Origin: Flavobacterium potami
GTDB taxonomy: Bacteria > Bacteroidota > Bacteroidia > Flavobacteriales > Flavobacteriaceae
Length of the DNA: 64,000 nucleotides
Assembly: GCF_020026915.1 (NCBI RefSeq)
Contig: NZ_JAINUY010000004.1
Coordinates: 434,001 to 498,000, forward strand
Direction of reading: 5' to 3'
A program made the translations under genes and the position numbers. Below, one piece after another: positions 16,687 through 24,639 of the stretch. Positions within the stretch are counted from its first letter, which is position 1. Every line of letters begins with the position of its first letter. A model generated the notes under the pieces. It was not told where the DNA came from. It searched no databases and saw nothing but the letters and a program-made list of their open reading frames with translations.

Positions 16687-17919
16687 ATGTTAGAAAAAGA
16701 AGTTATAAATTTTGAGAGAACAGTTATTGTTGGAATTGTTACTCAAAGTCAAAGTGAAGAAAAGCTAAATGAATATTTAGACGAATTGGAGTTTTTGACT
16801 TTTACCGCTGGTGGTGAAGTGATAAAACGCTTTTCGCAAAAAATGGAACGCCCGAATCCGAAGACTTTTGTGGGAACGGGAAAAATAGACGACATCAATC
16901 TTTTTGTAAAAGAAAACAAAATATCTACTGTAATATTTGATGATGAGTTAACACCATCTCAACAAAAAAATATTTCCAGAATTATCGATTGTAAAATTCT
17001 GGACAGAACCAATTTGATTTTGGATATTTTTGCTCAAAGAGCTGAAACTTCATATGCAAGAACGCAAGTTGAATTGGCGCAATGTCAATATTTATTGCCA
17101 AGACTTTCTGGTTTATGGACGCACCTTGAGCGTCAAAAAGGAGGTATTGGTATGCGTGGACCGGGAGAAACGGAGATTGAAACCGATAGACGTATTGTAC
17201 GTGATCGGATTTCGTTACTAAAAGAGAAAATCAAAACAATCGATAAGCAAATGGGTATTCAGCGAAGCAATCGAGGTGCGATGGTTCGTGTCGCTTTGGT
17301 TGGATATACCAATGTTGGTAAATCGACTTTGATGAATGCAATTGGTAAAAGTGATGTTTTTGTTGAAAATAAACTCTTTGCAACTTTGGATACGACAGTT
17401 CGAAAAGTGGTGATTAAAAACCTTCCTTTTTTACTTTCGGATACGGTTGGATTTATTAGAAAGTTGCCAACACAATTGGTCGATTCTTTTAAAAGTACGC
17501 TAGACGAGGTTCGTGAGGCCGATTTGCTTTTGCACGTTGTTGATATTTCGCATCCTGATTTTGAAGATCATATTGAATCGGTAAACAAGATTTTGCAGGA
17601 AATAAAAAGTAACGATAAACCCACTATTATGGTTTTCAATAAAATCGATACTTACAAACACCTGACTATCGATGAAGATGATTTAATTACGGAAAGAACA
17701 CGTAAACATTATACGCTTGACGAGTGGAAACAGACTTGGATGAGTAATGTTGGAGAAGATAAAGCGTTGTTTATTTCTGCCAGAAACAAAGAAAATTTTG
17801 AAGAATTTAGAGAGAGAGTTTATGAAGCGGTTCGTCAGATTCACATAACTCGATTCCCATACAACAATTTCTTGTATCCGGATTATAAGGATGCAGTTGA
17901 AAAAGATGAAGAAGAATAA
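16687..17919 (+). CDS. hflX: Ribosome-associated GTPase HflX
   Basis: A 410-residue translational GTPase-like protein that in other bacteria splits stalled or hibernating ribosomes. The N-terminal HflX domain contains RPNPKTFVGTGKIDDI and the glycine-rich linker GPGETEIETDRR near residue 160. The G domain follows: G1 GYTNVGKST near 210, G3 DTVGFIRKLP near 255, G4 NKID near 320 and G5 SARN near 360. Length and order are normal. It has its own promoter and a strong terminator, so it is monocistronic here. Confidence 0.97.
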   Translation: MLEKEVINFERTVIVGIVTQSQSEEKLNEYLDELEFLTFTAGGEVIKRFSQKMERPNPKTFVGTGKIDDINLFVKENKISTVIFDDELTPSQQKNISRIIDCKILDRTNLILDIFAQRAETSYARTQVELAQCQYLLPRLSGLWTHLERQKGGIGMRGPGETEIETDRRIVRDRISLLKEKIKTIDKQMGIQRSNRGAMVRVALVGYTNVGKSTLMNAIGKSDVFVENKLFATLDTTVRKVVIKNLPFLLSDTVGFIRKLPTQLVDSFKSTLDEVREADLLLHVVDISHPDFEDHIESVNKILQEIKSNDKPTIMVFNKIDTYKHLTIDEDDLITERTRKHYTLDEWKQTWMSNVGEDKALFISARNKENFEEFRERVYEAVRQIHITRFPYNNFLYPDYKDAVEKDEEE

Positions 17920-17922
17920 AAT

Positions 17923-17957
17923 AAAAACGGCTTTTGAATTATCAAAAGCCGTTTTTA
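17923..17957 (+). terminator. Terminator of hflX
   Basis: AACGGCTTTTGA and TCAAAAGCCGTT form a long stem with flanking A and T runs. Confidence 0.9.
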
Positions 17958-17995
17958 TTTTAAATATTTTAGAAGCTTTTATTTTATATCTTTGA

Positions 17996-18550
17996 TGTAA
18001 TGGTGCTGGTAAAACAACTGCTTCATTCACGATATTGCCCCAAATTTTAGATTGTAAGGAATTTGTAAATGCTGATGAAATTGCAAAAGGTTTATCTCCG
18101 TTTCAACCCGAAAAAGTTGCTTTTGAAGCAGGTAGAATTATGCTTCGCCGTATTGATGAATTGTTGTTAAACGATGAGGTATTTGCTTTTGAAACTACTC
18201 TTGCTACTAAAAGTTATAAATCTAAAGTTAAAATAGCACAAGAAAAAAAATATAAAGTTGTACTTCTTTTTTTTTGGTTGCAAGATGTTGATCTAGCAAT
18301 AGAAAGAGTGAAAACTAGGATTAAAGAAGGTGGTCATAATATTGAAATAGATGTTATTAGACGTAGATATGTTAATGGGATAAAAAACTTATTTGATATA
18401 TATTTGCCAATTGTAGATGAGGTAATGATTTTTGATAATTCATTTGGTAAACCTGAGTTGCTTGCGCAGAAAATGTTTGATACGGAAATAGATATAATCA
18501 ACGAATTGAAATATAATAGATTTAAAAATAATTATAATGAAAACATATAA
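17996..18550 (+). pseudogene. Zeta-toxin-like P-loop kinase with damaged 5' end
   Basis: The frame encodes a Walker A (CNGAGKTTASF) at 17996-18028, then LDCKEFVNADEIAKGLSPFQ, the substrate region FETTLATKSY and an arginine-rich lid (DVIRRRYVNGIKNLF). This is the family of small zeta-toxin-like ATPases of about 190 residues found in Bacteroidota. An in-frame TGA at 17993-17995 cuts off the first strand that should precede the P-loop, and the only later start, TTG 18035, would drop the P-loop. The gene thus looks inactivated at its 5' end, just after the hflX terminator. An alternative is a sequencing error. It overlaps the small gene at 18537. Confidence 0.65.
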
Positions 18551-18692
18551 AAGATCAGAAACACAAACTAAAATTTTGGAGGCAATGGATCTAGTTTATG
18601 AAAGGTTAATTGAATTCAAAAAGAAATCGAACAGCGAATTAGTTATTATGAAAGATGATAAAATTGTTCGCATAAAAGCTAAGTCATTATAA
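18537..18692 (+). CDS. Small ORF overlapping the zeta-like gene, possible partner/antitoxin
   Basis: A 51-codon frame, ATG 18537 to TAA 18692, overlapping the end of the zeta-like frame by 14 bases, the spacing of a translationally coupled pair. The product begins MKTYKRSETQTKILEAMDLV and is rich in Lys and Glu with a likely helix (EAMDLVYERLIEFKKK). No known family is recognised. A terminator follows at once. A role as antitoxin or companion is inferred from position only. Confidence 0.5.
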   Translation: MKTYKRSETQTKILEAMDLVYERLIEFKKKSNSELVIMKDDKIVRIKAKSL

Positions 18693-18698
18693 AACAAT

Positions 18699-18734
18699 AA
18701 ACCCTCTAAATTTTTATTAGAGGGTTTGTTTTTT
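18699..18734 (+). terminator. Terminator after the zeta-like pair
   Basis: AAACCCTCTAA and TTAGAGGGTTT form a stem followed by a T-rich tract. Confidence 0.85.
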
Positions 18735-18737
18735 AAA

Positions 18738-18857
18738 AGAAGCCAATTGTTTGTATCTAGCCCCGATGGAGGCGGTATCCTTGCTGGCCCGATGTCGGGC
18801 AACAGCGAGATATAGCCGAGAGCGGGAAACCATGTTTGCTAAAATGCCTTTTGCATT
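18738..18857 (+). repeat. Dispersed 'CCCCGATGGAGGCGG' repeat, copy 1
   Basis: GC-rich island containing TAGCCCCGATGGAGGCGGTA, CTTGCTGGCCCGATGTCGGG and AGCGAGATATAGCCGAGAGC, ending near TGCCTTTTGC. A copy in reverse orientation is at 51645-51760. Both lie in gaps between gene ends. Composition differs sharply from the AT-rich surroundings. Confidence 0.85.
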
Positions 18858-18868
18858 GCTTCTGATTA

Positions 18869-19819
18869 TTAGAATCCGAAGTTTACTCCCAAACCAAATA
18901 CTTCACGGGTTTGAAGACCTTTGAAAGCGTTATCATCATAAATAGCCTGGAAAGCTAAGTTTGCAGATAGAAATTTGTTAATCTTCATGACAATATTCAA
19001 AGAGTAATTGATGTCTACGTTTTGTGGATCTTCTAAATAATTGGAATAAAGATTTAAGGCGTTTTCTGCTGTTACGTTGGTCATAATGGCTAATTTGTAA
19101 TATACAGAAGCGTAGAAACCGAGTTCGTAACGCATCGATTTATTGGCATCTACACCAAAATATGCGCCGTCAACGTAAGGCAATCCGGTGTTTTGATCTA
19201 TACCCGTAGTATATGCGTTGTCAACAAAAGTGAATTTTGAAGTTAGTGGTGCAAAGTTTATTTTAAGATTTTCATCTTTAGACCAATAAATACCAGGACC
19301 TGTTGTTAAATATCCTGGAGACATAAATTTGGTGTTTTCTGTTCTAATTTCTTTTCCGTTTGCATCTTGGCCGTAAATGTAACCTGTTGTAAACTGCGTT
19401 CTAAAATTCAGAAAGAAAGAGTAGTACCATTCTCCAAATGCTCGTTTACCAAGTATCGAGTTGAATTCTAAACGGTCGTCGGTTTTTTTGCTGAAATCGG
19501 TGTTTTTAGTTTGCAGTAAACCATAAGACGCCAGAACTTTATTGTCCCAAGTTACGTCATCTTTTTTGTAATTGAAATCGTAGTTGATTCCGAGTGTTCC
19601 TGAGAAACTGTCTTCTCCACCTGCAATCCAGTTGTTAAAACTCGATTGATTTAATAAAAGCGATACGGTTCCTTTTGCTTTCCAACCTTCTTTTTCAATG
19701 GTGTCATTGATTTTTTTTACGGCTTTTTCGGTATTTTGGGCTAGCTCTTTTTCAGTATTTTGGGCTTGAACGAAAGTAAGATTTGCTAAAACGAAGAGTA
19801 ATAAGAGGATCTTTCTCAT
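18869..19819 (-). CDS. DUF3078 outer-membrane-associated protein
   Basis: A 316-residue exported protein. Signal peptide ends FVQAQ, followed by a short tandem repeat (AQNTEKELAQNTEKAVKK). The conserved DUF3078 core reads GTVSLLLNQSSFNNWIAGGE and LGINYDFNYKKDD, with many alternating beta strands, ending in the aromatic C terminus LGVNFGF typical of an outer-membrane barrel. DUF3078 genes often sit at the end of SUF loci in Flavobacteriia, as here. It has its own promoter upstream (19843-19871). Function unknown. Confidence 0.88.
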   Translation of the reverse strand: MRKILLLLFVLANLTFVQAQNTEKELAQNTEKAVKKINDTIEKEGWKAKGTVSLLLNQSSFNNWIAGGEDSFSGTLGINYDFNYKKDDVTWDNKVLASYGLLQTKNTDFSKKTDDRLEFNSILGKRAFGEWYYSFFLNFRTQFTTGYIYGQDANGKEIRTENTKFMSPGYLTTGPGIYWSKDENLKINFAPLTSKFTFVDNAYTTGIDQNTGLPYVDGAYFGVDANKSMRYELGFYASVYYKLAIMTNVTAENALNLYSNYLEDPQNVDINYSLNIVMKINKFLSANLAFQAIYDDNAFKGLQTREVFGLGVNFGF

Positions 19820-19842
19820 GGTGTTTAGTTTAAGTGTGTTAT

Positions 19843-19871
19843 CAAATATACTAAAACCAACGGAAAACCAA
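19843..19871 (-). promoter_or_regulatory. Promoter of the DUF3078 gene
   Basis: On the minus strand TTG (19871-19869), 18 bases, then TATATTTG (19850-19843), an exact fit to TTG-N17-23-TANNTTTG, 23 bases before the start codon. The DUF3078 gene is therefore likely transcribed on its own. Confidence 0.7.
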
Positions 19872-19896
19872 GGGATAAATTGTCTGTAATTGCAGG

Positions 19897-20406
19897 TTAT
19901 TTCTTAGATTCTTTGTACAAAGGAACAGCAGAACATGCCTCCCCATACATGATACTTCTCGCAAACGGCTGTAAGTAGTTTGTTGCCAAAATGTAAGCAC
20001 GCATTGGAACTGGTTTTCTAGAACAACCTTTCACAATCACAGGTTTACCTTGATAAGCAGTATAATCGATTTTACTCAAAATTTCTTCGTAAAGGCTTGC
20101 GTCTAAATCTTCAATACTTCCGTTGACTACTTTTTTTGCAAAAGGAGCCAAATGAACGCTAACTAAGATTAAAGCCCAAGCAGGAATAATGGCATCGGTA
20201 CTGCAATGTACAGCCACATACTGATCTTGATATTGTGACCAATCGTGATTTTTAAGATGCTCTCTAAAGTCCTTTTCTTTCAATAAAAATCCTTCCAAAA
20301 GCCATTGCGAAATGTCAATTTGCACACGCATTCCTTTTGGATAATAATCCTCAAGATCAAAAACTTCTAAAGCACTATTGGCAACTTTATTGATGATTTC
20401 TTCCAT
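19897..20406 (-). CDS. DUF2480 family protein
   Basis: A 169-residue cytoplasmic protein with the DUF2480 pattern: IDISQWLLEGFLLKEKDFRE, then VAVHCSTDAIIPAWALILVS and the end VKGCSRKPVPMRAYILA. The Cys in VHCSTDAIIP and in KGCSRK are conserved-looking and may bind a cofactor or metal. It follows the DUF59 gene in the SUF cluster, a standard arrangement in Flavobacteriia, which hints at a role in iron-sulfur assembly. No biochemical function is known to me. Confidence 0.88.
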   Translation of the reverse strand: MEEIINKVANSALEVFDLEDYYPKGMRVQIDISQWLLEGFLLKEKDFREHLKNHDWSQYQDQYVAVHCSTDAIIPAWALILVSVHLAPFAKKVVNGSIEDLDASLYEEILSKIDYTAYQGKPVIVKGCSRKPVPMRAYILATNYLQPFARSIMYGEACSAVPLYKESKK

Positions 20407-20416
20407 AATGAAAATG

Positions 20417-20480
20417 GTTTCAAGTTTGAGGTTTCACGTTTCAAGTTGTCTAACCTGAAACGTGAAACTTTAAACCTGAA
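20417..20480. repeat. 'GTTTCAAGTTT' palindromic spacer in the suf cluster
   Basis: GGTTTCACGTTTCAAGTT is mirrored by AACCTGAAACGTGAAACTTT. The same family recurs around 28474-28565 and 28983-29028. It lies in the transcribed spacer between the DUF59 and DUF2480 genes. Confidence 0.65.
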
Positions 20481-20487
20481 ATAAATA

Positions 20488-20811
20488 TTAAAGCATTCCT
20501 AATTCTAATTTCGCTTCTTCGCTCATTAAATCTTTGCTCCAAGGTGGATCAAAAGTAATTTCAACGTCAACATCTTTGATGTTTTCAATTGTTTTTACTT
20601 TTTCTTCTACTTCTCTTGGCAAACTTTCAGCAACTGGGCAGTTTGGAGAGGTAAGGGTCATTAAGATTTTTACCTCGTAATCTGTGTTTACCATTACGTC
20701 GTAAATTAATCCTAATTCGTAAATATCTACAGGAATCTCAGGATCGTAAATGCCTTTTAAAACTCTTACGATTGATTCTCCTAATTCGTTTGTATCAATT
20801 TCTTGTTCCAT
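20488..20811 (-). CDS. DUF59/MIP18-like iron-sulfur assembly protein (SufT-like)
   Basis: A 107-residue protein of the MIP18/PaaD-like family. Visible motifs are YDPEIPVDIYELGLIYDV, TSPNCPVAESLP with the conserved Cys that can hold iron, and DPPWSKDLMSEEAKLELG. Members help mature iron-sulfur proteins and are routinely found in SUF operons. It lies between sufE and the DUF2480 gene, separated from sufE by a palindromic repeat. The family assignment is firm; the precise step (carrier or targeting factor) is inferred from homologues. Confidence 0.93.
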   Translation of the reverse strand: MEQEIDTNELGESIVRVLKGIYDPEIPVDIYELGLIYDVMVNTDYEVKILMTLTSPNCPVAESLPREVEEKVKTIENIKDVDVEITFDPPWSKDLMSEEAKLELGML

Positions 20812-20829
20812 TTTTGTATTTAGTTTTTT

Positions 20830-20931
20830 ACCATTAAGAGATTAAGAAAATAAAGTTTTACTCTTACTAAACTTAATTCTCTTAAGAAAAATTAAGCGCA
20901 AAGCTTTATGCATCTTAATGCCTTAATGGTT
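20830..20931. repeat. Palindromic 'ACCATTAAG' intergenic repeat, copy 2
   Basis: ACCATTAAGAGATTAAG on the left is mirrored by CTTAATGCCTTAATGGT on the right, about 100 bases in all. A shorter relative lies at 9509-9568. It sits in the spacer between sufE and the DUF59 gene. Confidence 0.65.
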
Positions 20932-20940
20932 TATTTTTTT

Positions 20941-21366
20941 TTAATTTTTGTTTTTAGCATCAAAAGCCAAAGCGTACATTTTTATGTTTTTGATCATCGA
21001 AACCAAACCGTTGGCACGTGTTGCAGATAAATGTTCTTTTAATCCGATTTCGTCAATAAAATCTGTGTCAGCTTCCAGAATATCTTTTGCTTTTTGATTC
21101 GAGAAAGCACGAATTAAAATCGCAATAATTCCTTTTGTCAAAATAGCATCACTATCTGCCGTGAAAACAATTTTATCATCATTTTGTTCACCTTGCAGCC
21201 AAACTTTTGACTGACAACCTTTGATTAAATTCTCGTCGGTTTTGTATTCTTCTTTGATTAACGGAAGACTTTTTCCTAGTTCGATGATGTATTCATAACG
21301 TTGCATCCAATCATCAAACATTGAAAATTCGTCTATTATTTCGTCTTGTATTTCTTTTATCGTCAT
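20941..21366 (-). CDS. sufE: SufE sulfur acceptor protein
   Basis: A 141-residue cytoplasmic protein. SufE takes persulfide sulfur from the cysteine desulfurase SufS and hands it to the SufBCD scaffold. The acceptor Cys sits in NLIKGCQSKVWLQ near residue 51, as in the family; the fold-defining ends (MFDDWMQRYEYIIELGKSLP and ATRANGLVSMIKNIKMYAL) are present. Normal length. It lies two bases downstream of the lipoprotein gene, in the sufS transcription unit. Confidence 0.95.
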   Translation of the reverse strand: MTIKEIQDEIIDEFSMFDDWMQRYEYIIELGKSLPLIKEEYKTDENLIKGCQSKVWLQGEQNDDKIVFTADSDAILTKGIIAILIRAFSNQKAKDILEADTDFIDEIGLKEHLSATRANGLVSMIKNIKMYALAFDAKNKN

Positions 21367-21368
21367 AA

Positions 21369-21794
21369 TTATTCTTTAGAAAAATCAACTAATAAATTTA
21401 CTAGTTCTTCGATTTCTTTTGGTGGAAAACCATTGTCGAAACCAGGAGTTTCATATGTTTTTCCGTCTTTTACTATTTTTAAATTTCCTATTGCAGCGCC
21501 ATCATAAGTTCGTTTATTGGTCGGCGCCTTTAATGTAGAAAGACCTTCCAAATTCACTTTTGAAAATGCGGAAACAATTTTATTCCATCTCGCATCATCG
21601 ATATTGTTTTTAACCGCCTCAGCGTTACGTTCTTTAGTAACAGAAACCGTTTTATCTTGTACTGTTATTACTTTATAATAACCTCTAGAAAGTGCAGAAT
21701 ATTCAATTTGTGTAGATTTCATATCGGTCTTTTTTTGACTGCAACATCCAGTTGCAATAAAAAGAGTTAAAAGCAATAATGATAATATTCTCAT
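21369..21794 (-). CDS. Lipoprotein in the sufS-sufE unit, function unknown
   Basis: A 141-residue protein with a signal peptide and a lipobox-like end (LFIATGCCSQ), so probably lipid-anchored. The body has the pattern IEYSALSRGYYKVITVQDKT and TYDGAAIGNLKIVKDGKTYE, which recurs in small Bacteroidota envelope lipoproteins with no assigned function. It sits between sufS (15 bases away) and sufE (two bases away), so it is translated with cytoplasmic iron-sulfur enzymes although it is itself exported. No link to cluster assembly can be shown. Confidence 0.83.
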   Translation of the reverse strand: MRILSLLLLTLFIATGCCSQKKTDMKSTQIEYSALSRGYYKVITVQDKTVSVTKERNAEAVKNNIDDARWNKIVSAFSKVNLEGLSTLKAPTNKRTYDGAAIGNLKIVKDGKTYETPGFDNGFPPKEIEELVNLLVDFSKE

Positions 21795-21809
21795 ACTTTC
21801 GTTTTTTTT

Positions 21810-23024
21810 TTAGCTTAACATGGTTTGCGCTTTTTTCACAGCATCTACCATTGCATCAATTTCTTCTTTTGTGTTGTAAAAAGAAAAAGAAGCACGAATT
21901 GTTCCCGGAATACAGAAGAAATTCATGATGGGTTGCGCGCAATGATGTCCAGTTCTAACCGCGATTCCTAATTTATCAATAATAGAACCAACATCATACG
22001 GGTGGATTCCATCAATATTAAACGAAACTACAGAAGCTTTATTTTTTCCGGTTCCGTAGATTCTAATGCCTTCAATTTCAGATAAACGTTTTGTAGCATG
22101 TTCTAAAAGTTCGTGCTCGTATGACTGAATATTATCAAAACCAATTTCGTTTAAATAATCAATTGCAGTTCCTAATACGATTCCACCCGCAATATTTGGA
22201 GTTCCAGCTTCGAATTTATGCGGAAGATCAGCGTAAGTGGTTTTCTCAAAAGTAACTTCTTTGATCATTTCGCCGCCACCTTGGTAAGGAGGAAGTTTGT
22301 TTAACCAATCTTCTTTTCCGTAAAGAATTCCAGTTCCAGTTGGACCGCACATTTTATGACCAGAAAAAGCATAAAAATCGCAATCTAATTCCTGAACATC
22401 TGGTTTTAAATGCGGAACAGCCTGCGCACCGTCAATCAAAACTGCAGAACCGACAGCATGCGCTTTGTCAATGATATATTTGATTGGGTTAATGATTCCC
22501 AATGCATTTGAAATATGGTTTACCGTAACGATTTTTGTTTTGTCTGAAAGCAATTTGTCAAATTCTTCCATGATCAATTCTCCATTGTCATTGATTGGAA
22601 TAACTTTTAAAATCGCTCCAGTTTTTTCGCATAACATCTGCCAAGGCACAATGTTACTGTGGTGTTCCAAAGAAGAAACAACGACTTCATCACCAGGTTT
22701 TAAGATAGAAGCAAAACCGTTTGCAACTAAGTTAATTCCGTGTGTAGTTCCTGATGTAAAAAGCACTTCGTGAGTATGTTTTGCGTTGATGTGCTCTTTT
22801 ACCTTTCCACGCGCAACCTCGTAAGCGTCAGTTGCTAATTGGCTTAAAGTGTGAACGCCACGGTGAATATTGGCGTTGATTTCTTGATAATATTTTACTT
22901 CAGCATCAATTACAACTTGTGGTTTTTGCGAAGTAGCTCCGTTGTCGAAATATACTAATGGCTTTCCGTTTACAGTTTGAGAAAGTATCGGGAAATCAGC
23001 TCTTATTTTTTGAATATCTAGCAT
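21810..23024 (-). CDS. sufS: SufS cysteine desulfurase
   Basis: A 404-residue PLP enzyme that removes sulfur from L-cysteine as an enzyme-bound persulfide. The PLP lysine is in FYAFSGHKMCGPTG near residue 225, the PLP-phosphate binding part is HSNIVPWQM, and the ring-stacking Asp lies in VLIDGAQAV. The active-site Cys is in the group II motif RTGHHCAQP near residue 362. It heads a minus-strand unit with a lipoprotein gene and sufE. The upstream neighbours up to 27 kb run on the other strand, so this half of the SUF locus needs its own promoter; a -7 element is at 23050. Confidence 0.96.
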   Translation of the reverse strand: MLDIQKIRADFPILSQTVNGKPLVYFDNGATSQKPQVVIDAEVKYYQEINANIHRGVHTLSQLATDAYEVARGKVKEHINAKHTHEVLFTSGTTHGINLVANGFASILKPGDEVVVSSLEHHSNIVPWQMLCEKTGAILKVIPINDNGELIMEEFDKLLSDKTKIVTVNHISNALGIINPIKYIIDKAHAVGSAVLIDGAQAVPHLKPDVQELDCDFYAFSGHKMCGPTGTGILYGKEDWLNKLPPYQGGGEMIKEVTFEKTTYADLPHKFEAGTPNIAGGIVLGTAIDYLNEIGFDNIQSYEHELLEHATKRLSEIEGIRIYGTGKNKASVVSFNIDGIHPYDVGSIIDKLGIAVRTGHHCAQPIMNFFCIPGTIRASFSFYNTKEEIDAMVDAVKKAQTMLS

Positions 23025-23049
23025 GTCTTATTTAGAAAAAATCTATTTA

Positions 23050-23057
23050 CAAAAGTA
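23050..23057 (-). promoter_or_regulatory. Likely -7 promoter element of the sufS unit
   Basis: The minus strand reads TACTTTTG, an exact TANNTTTG match 25 bases before the sufS start. No TTG at -33 is visible. It is identical to the element before rseP. Confidence 0.5.
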
Positions 23058-23243
23058 CTAAAACTAAATTTGTTTATACAGAAATTCTATAATTTCCTTT
23101 TATGGCGCCATTGATTGAGGGCGTAAATGCTGATTCTGTAAAAATCAATTCGGTTTTCTGAATTATCTGAAACAGTTTTCTAATTTGATGCTTAAAATCG
23201 TGAACATAAATTATTTATATTGCAGTAAAAATATCTAATCATT

Positions 23244-24593
23244 ATGAAAAAAATTCTCAAAGTATTCCTTCTTGTTTTGGTTCTTGCTTTTTTGTACTTC
23301 GGTTTTACGACGTATCCGAAGCTCGATTTGATTTCTGGTTTTTCGGCAAAAAGTGTCGCTTCGGGACATTTTATAGATAATCGTTCGTTAGATTTAATTC
23401 AGAAAACAGACAATGATATCAATTTGGTTGATTTGGCCAAAAACTCAATTGATGATGCTGGGAAGTTTGCGATTTCATCTGTTTATGGATTGAAAGAAAG
23501 AAAAGCCATTTATCGTGAAGGTCTCGGAGCCACTTTGATTAATGATGATTTTGATATTACAAAACCATATTTGCTTCCAAAAAGAACGAAATTAGAAAAT
23601 AATCTTTCTTTTCCGTACGGAAATAATGAGCCAAAAGATACTTCATTTTCAAATGTTGATTATTCAAAATTGAAAAAAGCAGTTGATAATGCTTTTGACA
23701 AAACAGGTGCAAGAATTAAAAGAACTCGCGCAGTTGTAGTTTTGTATAAAGATCATTTGATTGCCGAAGAATACGATACGGGATTCAATAAAGACAGTAA
23801 AATTTTAGGTTGGTCAATGACGAAAAGTATCACAAGTTCAGCTTTTGGAGTTTTGGCAAAACAAGAAAAAATTGATATTTATAAACCTGCTCCGGTTGCA
23901 GAATGGAAAAATGATGAACGCAAAAATATTACGCTAAACGATTTGCTTCACATGAATTCTGGTTTAGAATGGGAAGAGAATTACAGCACGATCTGCGATG
24001 CTACAAAAATGCTTTTTCAGGCCGAGGATATGGGAAAAGTACAATTGGATAAACCAGCACAATTCAAGCCCAACACACATTGGAATTATTCGTCTGGAAC
24101 TACCAATTTATTGTCTCTTATTTTAAGAAGACAATTTAAAACACAGCAAGAATATCTTGATTTTTGGTACAGCGCCGTAATCGACAAAATTGGAATGAAT
24201 TCGATGATCGTCGAACAAGACATGAGCGGGACTTTCGTTGGTTCATCATATGGATGGGCAACGCCACGCGACTGGTCAAAATTTGGATTATTATATCTGC
24301 ACAAAGGAAACTGGAACGGCGAACAAATCCTTGACGAAAGTTGGGTAAAATATACTGCAACTCCGACAAATACTTCTGAAGGAAAATATGGCGCTCAGTT
24401 TTGGTTAAACGCAGGCGGAAAATTCCCAGATGTTCCTCGTGATATGTTTTATTGCAGTGGTTACCAAGGTCAAATGGTAGCGATTATTCCATCAAAAGAT
24501 ATGGTGATTGTGAGAATGGGAGTGAGAGAAGAAGAACCTGGATTTGATTTTAATGGGTTTTTGAAGGAGGTTATTGATAGTGTGAAGAAGTAA
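23244..24593 (+). CDS. Serine hydrolase of the beta-lactamase class C / 6-aminohexanoate-dimer hydrolase group
   Basis: A 449-residue protein with one N-terminal membrane segment (ILKVFLLVLVLAFLYFGF) or uncleaved signal, so its catalytic domain faces the periplasm. The SxxK motif SMTK is near residue 191, the second motif reads HWNYSSGTTN, and a GYQGQ stretch replaces the third KTG box. This set fits class C-like hydrolases such as NylB-type esterases rather than true beta-lactamases. It is divergent from sufS and shares the gap in the SUF locus with the kinase cassette, 46 bases before it, but has an ordinary codon pattern. Substrate unknown. Confidence 0.88.
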   Translation: MKKILKVFLLVLVLAFLYFGFTTYPKLDLISGFSAKSVASGHFIDNRSLDLIQKTDNDINLVDLAKNSIDDAGKFAISSVYGLKERKAIYREGLGATLINDDFDITKPYLLPKRTKLENNLSFPYGNNEPKDTSFSNVDYSKLKKAVDNAFDKTGARIKRTRAVVVLYKDHLIAEEYDTGFNKDSKILGWSMTKSITSSAFGVLAKQEKIDIYKPAPVAEWKNDERKNITLNDLLHMNSGLEWEENYSTICDATKMLFQAEDMGKVQLDKPAQFKPNTHWNYSSGTTNLLSLILRRQFKTQQEYLDFWYSAVIDKIGMNSMIVEQDMSGTFVGSSYGWATPRDWSKFGLLYLHKGNWNGEQILDESWVKYTATPTNTSEGKYGAQFWLNAGGKFPDVPRDMFYCSGYQGQMVAIIPSKDMVIVRMGVREEEPGFDFNGFLKEVIDSVKK

Positions 24594-24639
24594 TAATTTG
24601 GCTTATTTTTCTTATATTCGTTATTAAATTTAATGAAAT

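Noticed and set aside
23244..24593. Antibiotic-resistance beta-lactamase
   Set aside because: Although SMTK fits class C enzymes, the second and third motifs (YSS, GYQGQ) differ from those of true beta-lactamases; a general serine hydrolase is the safer call.
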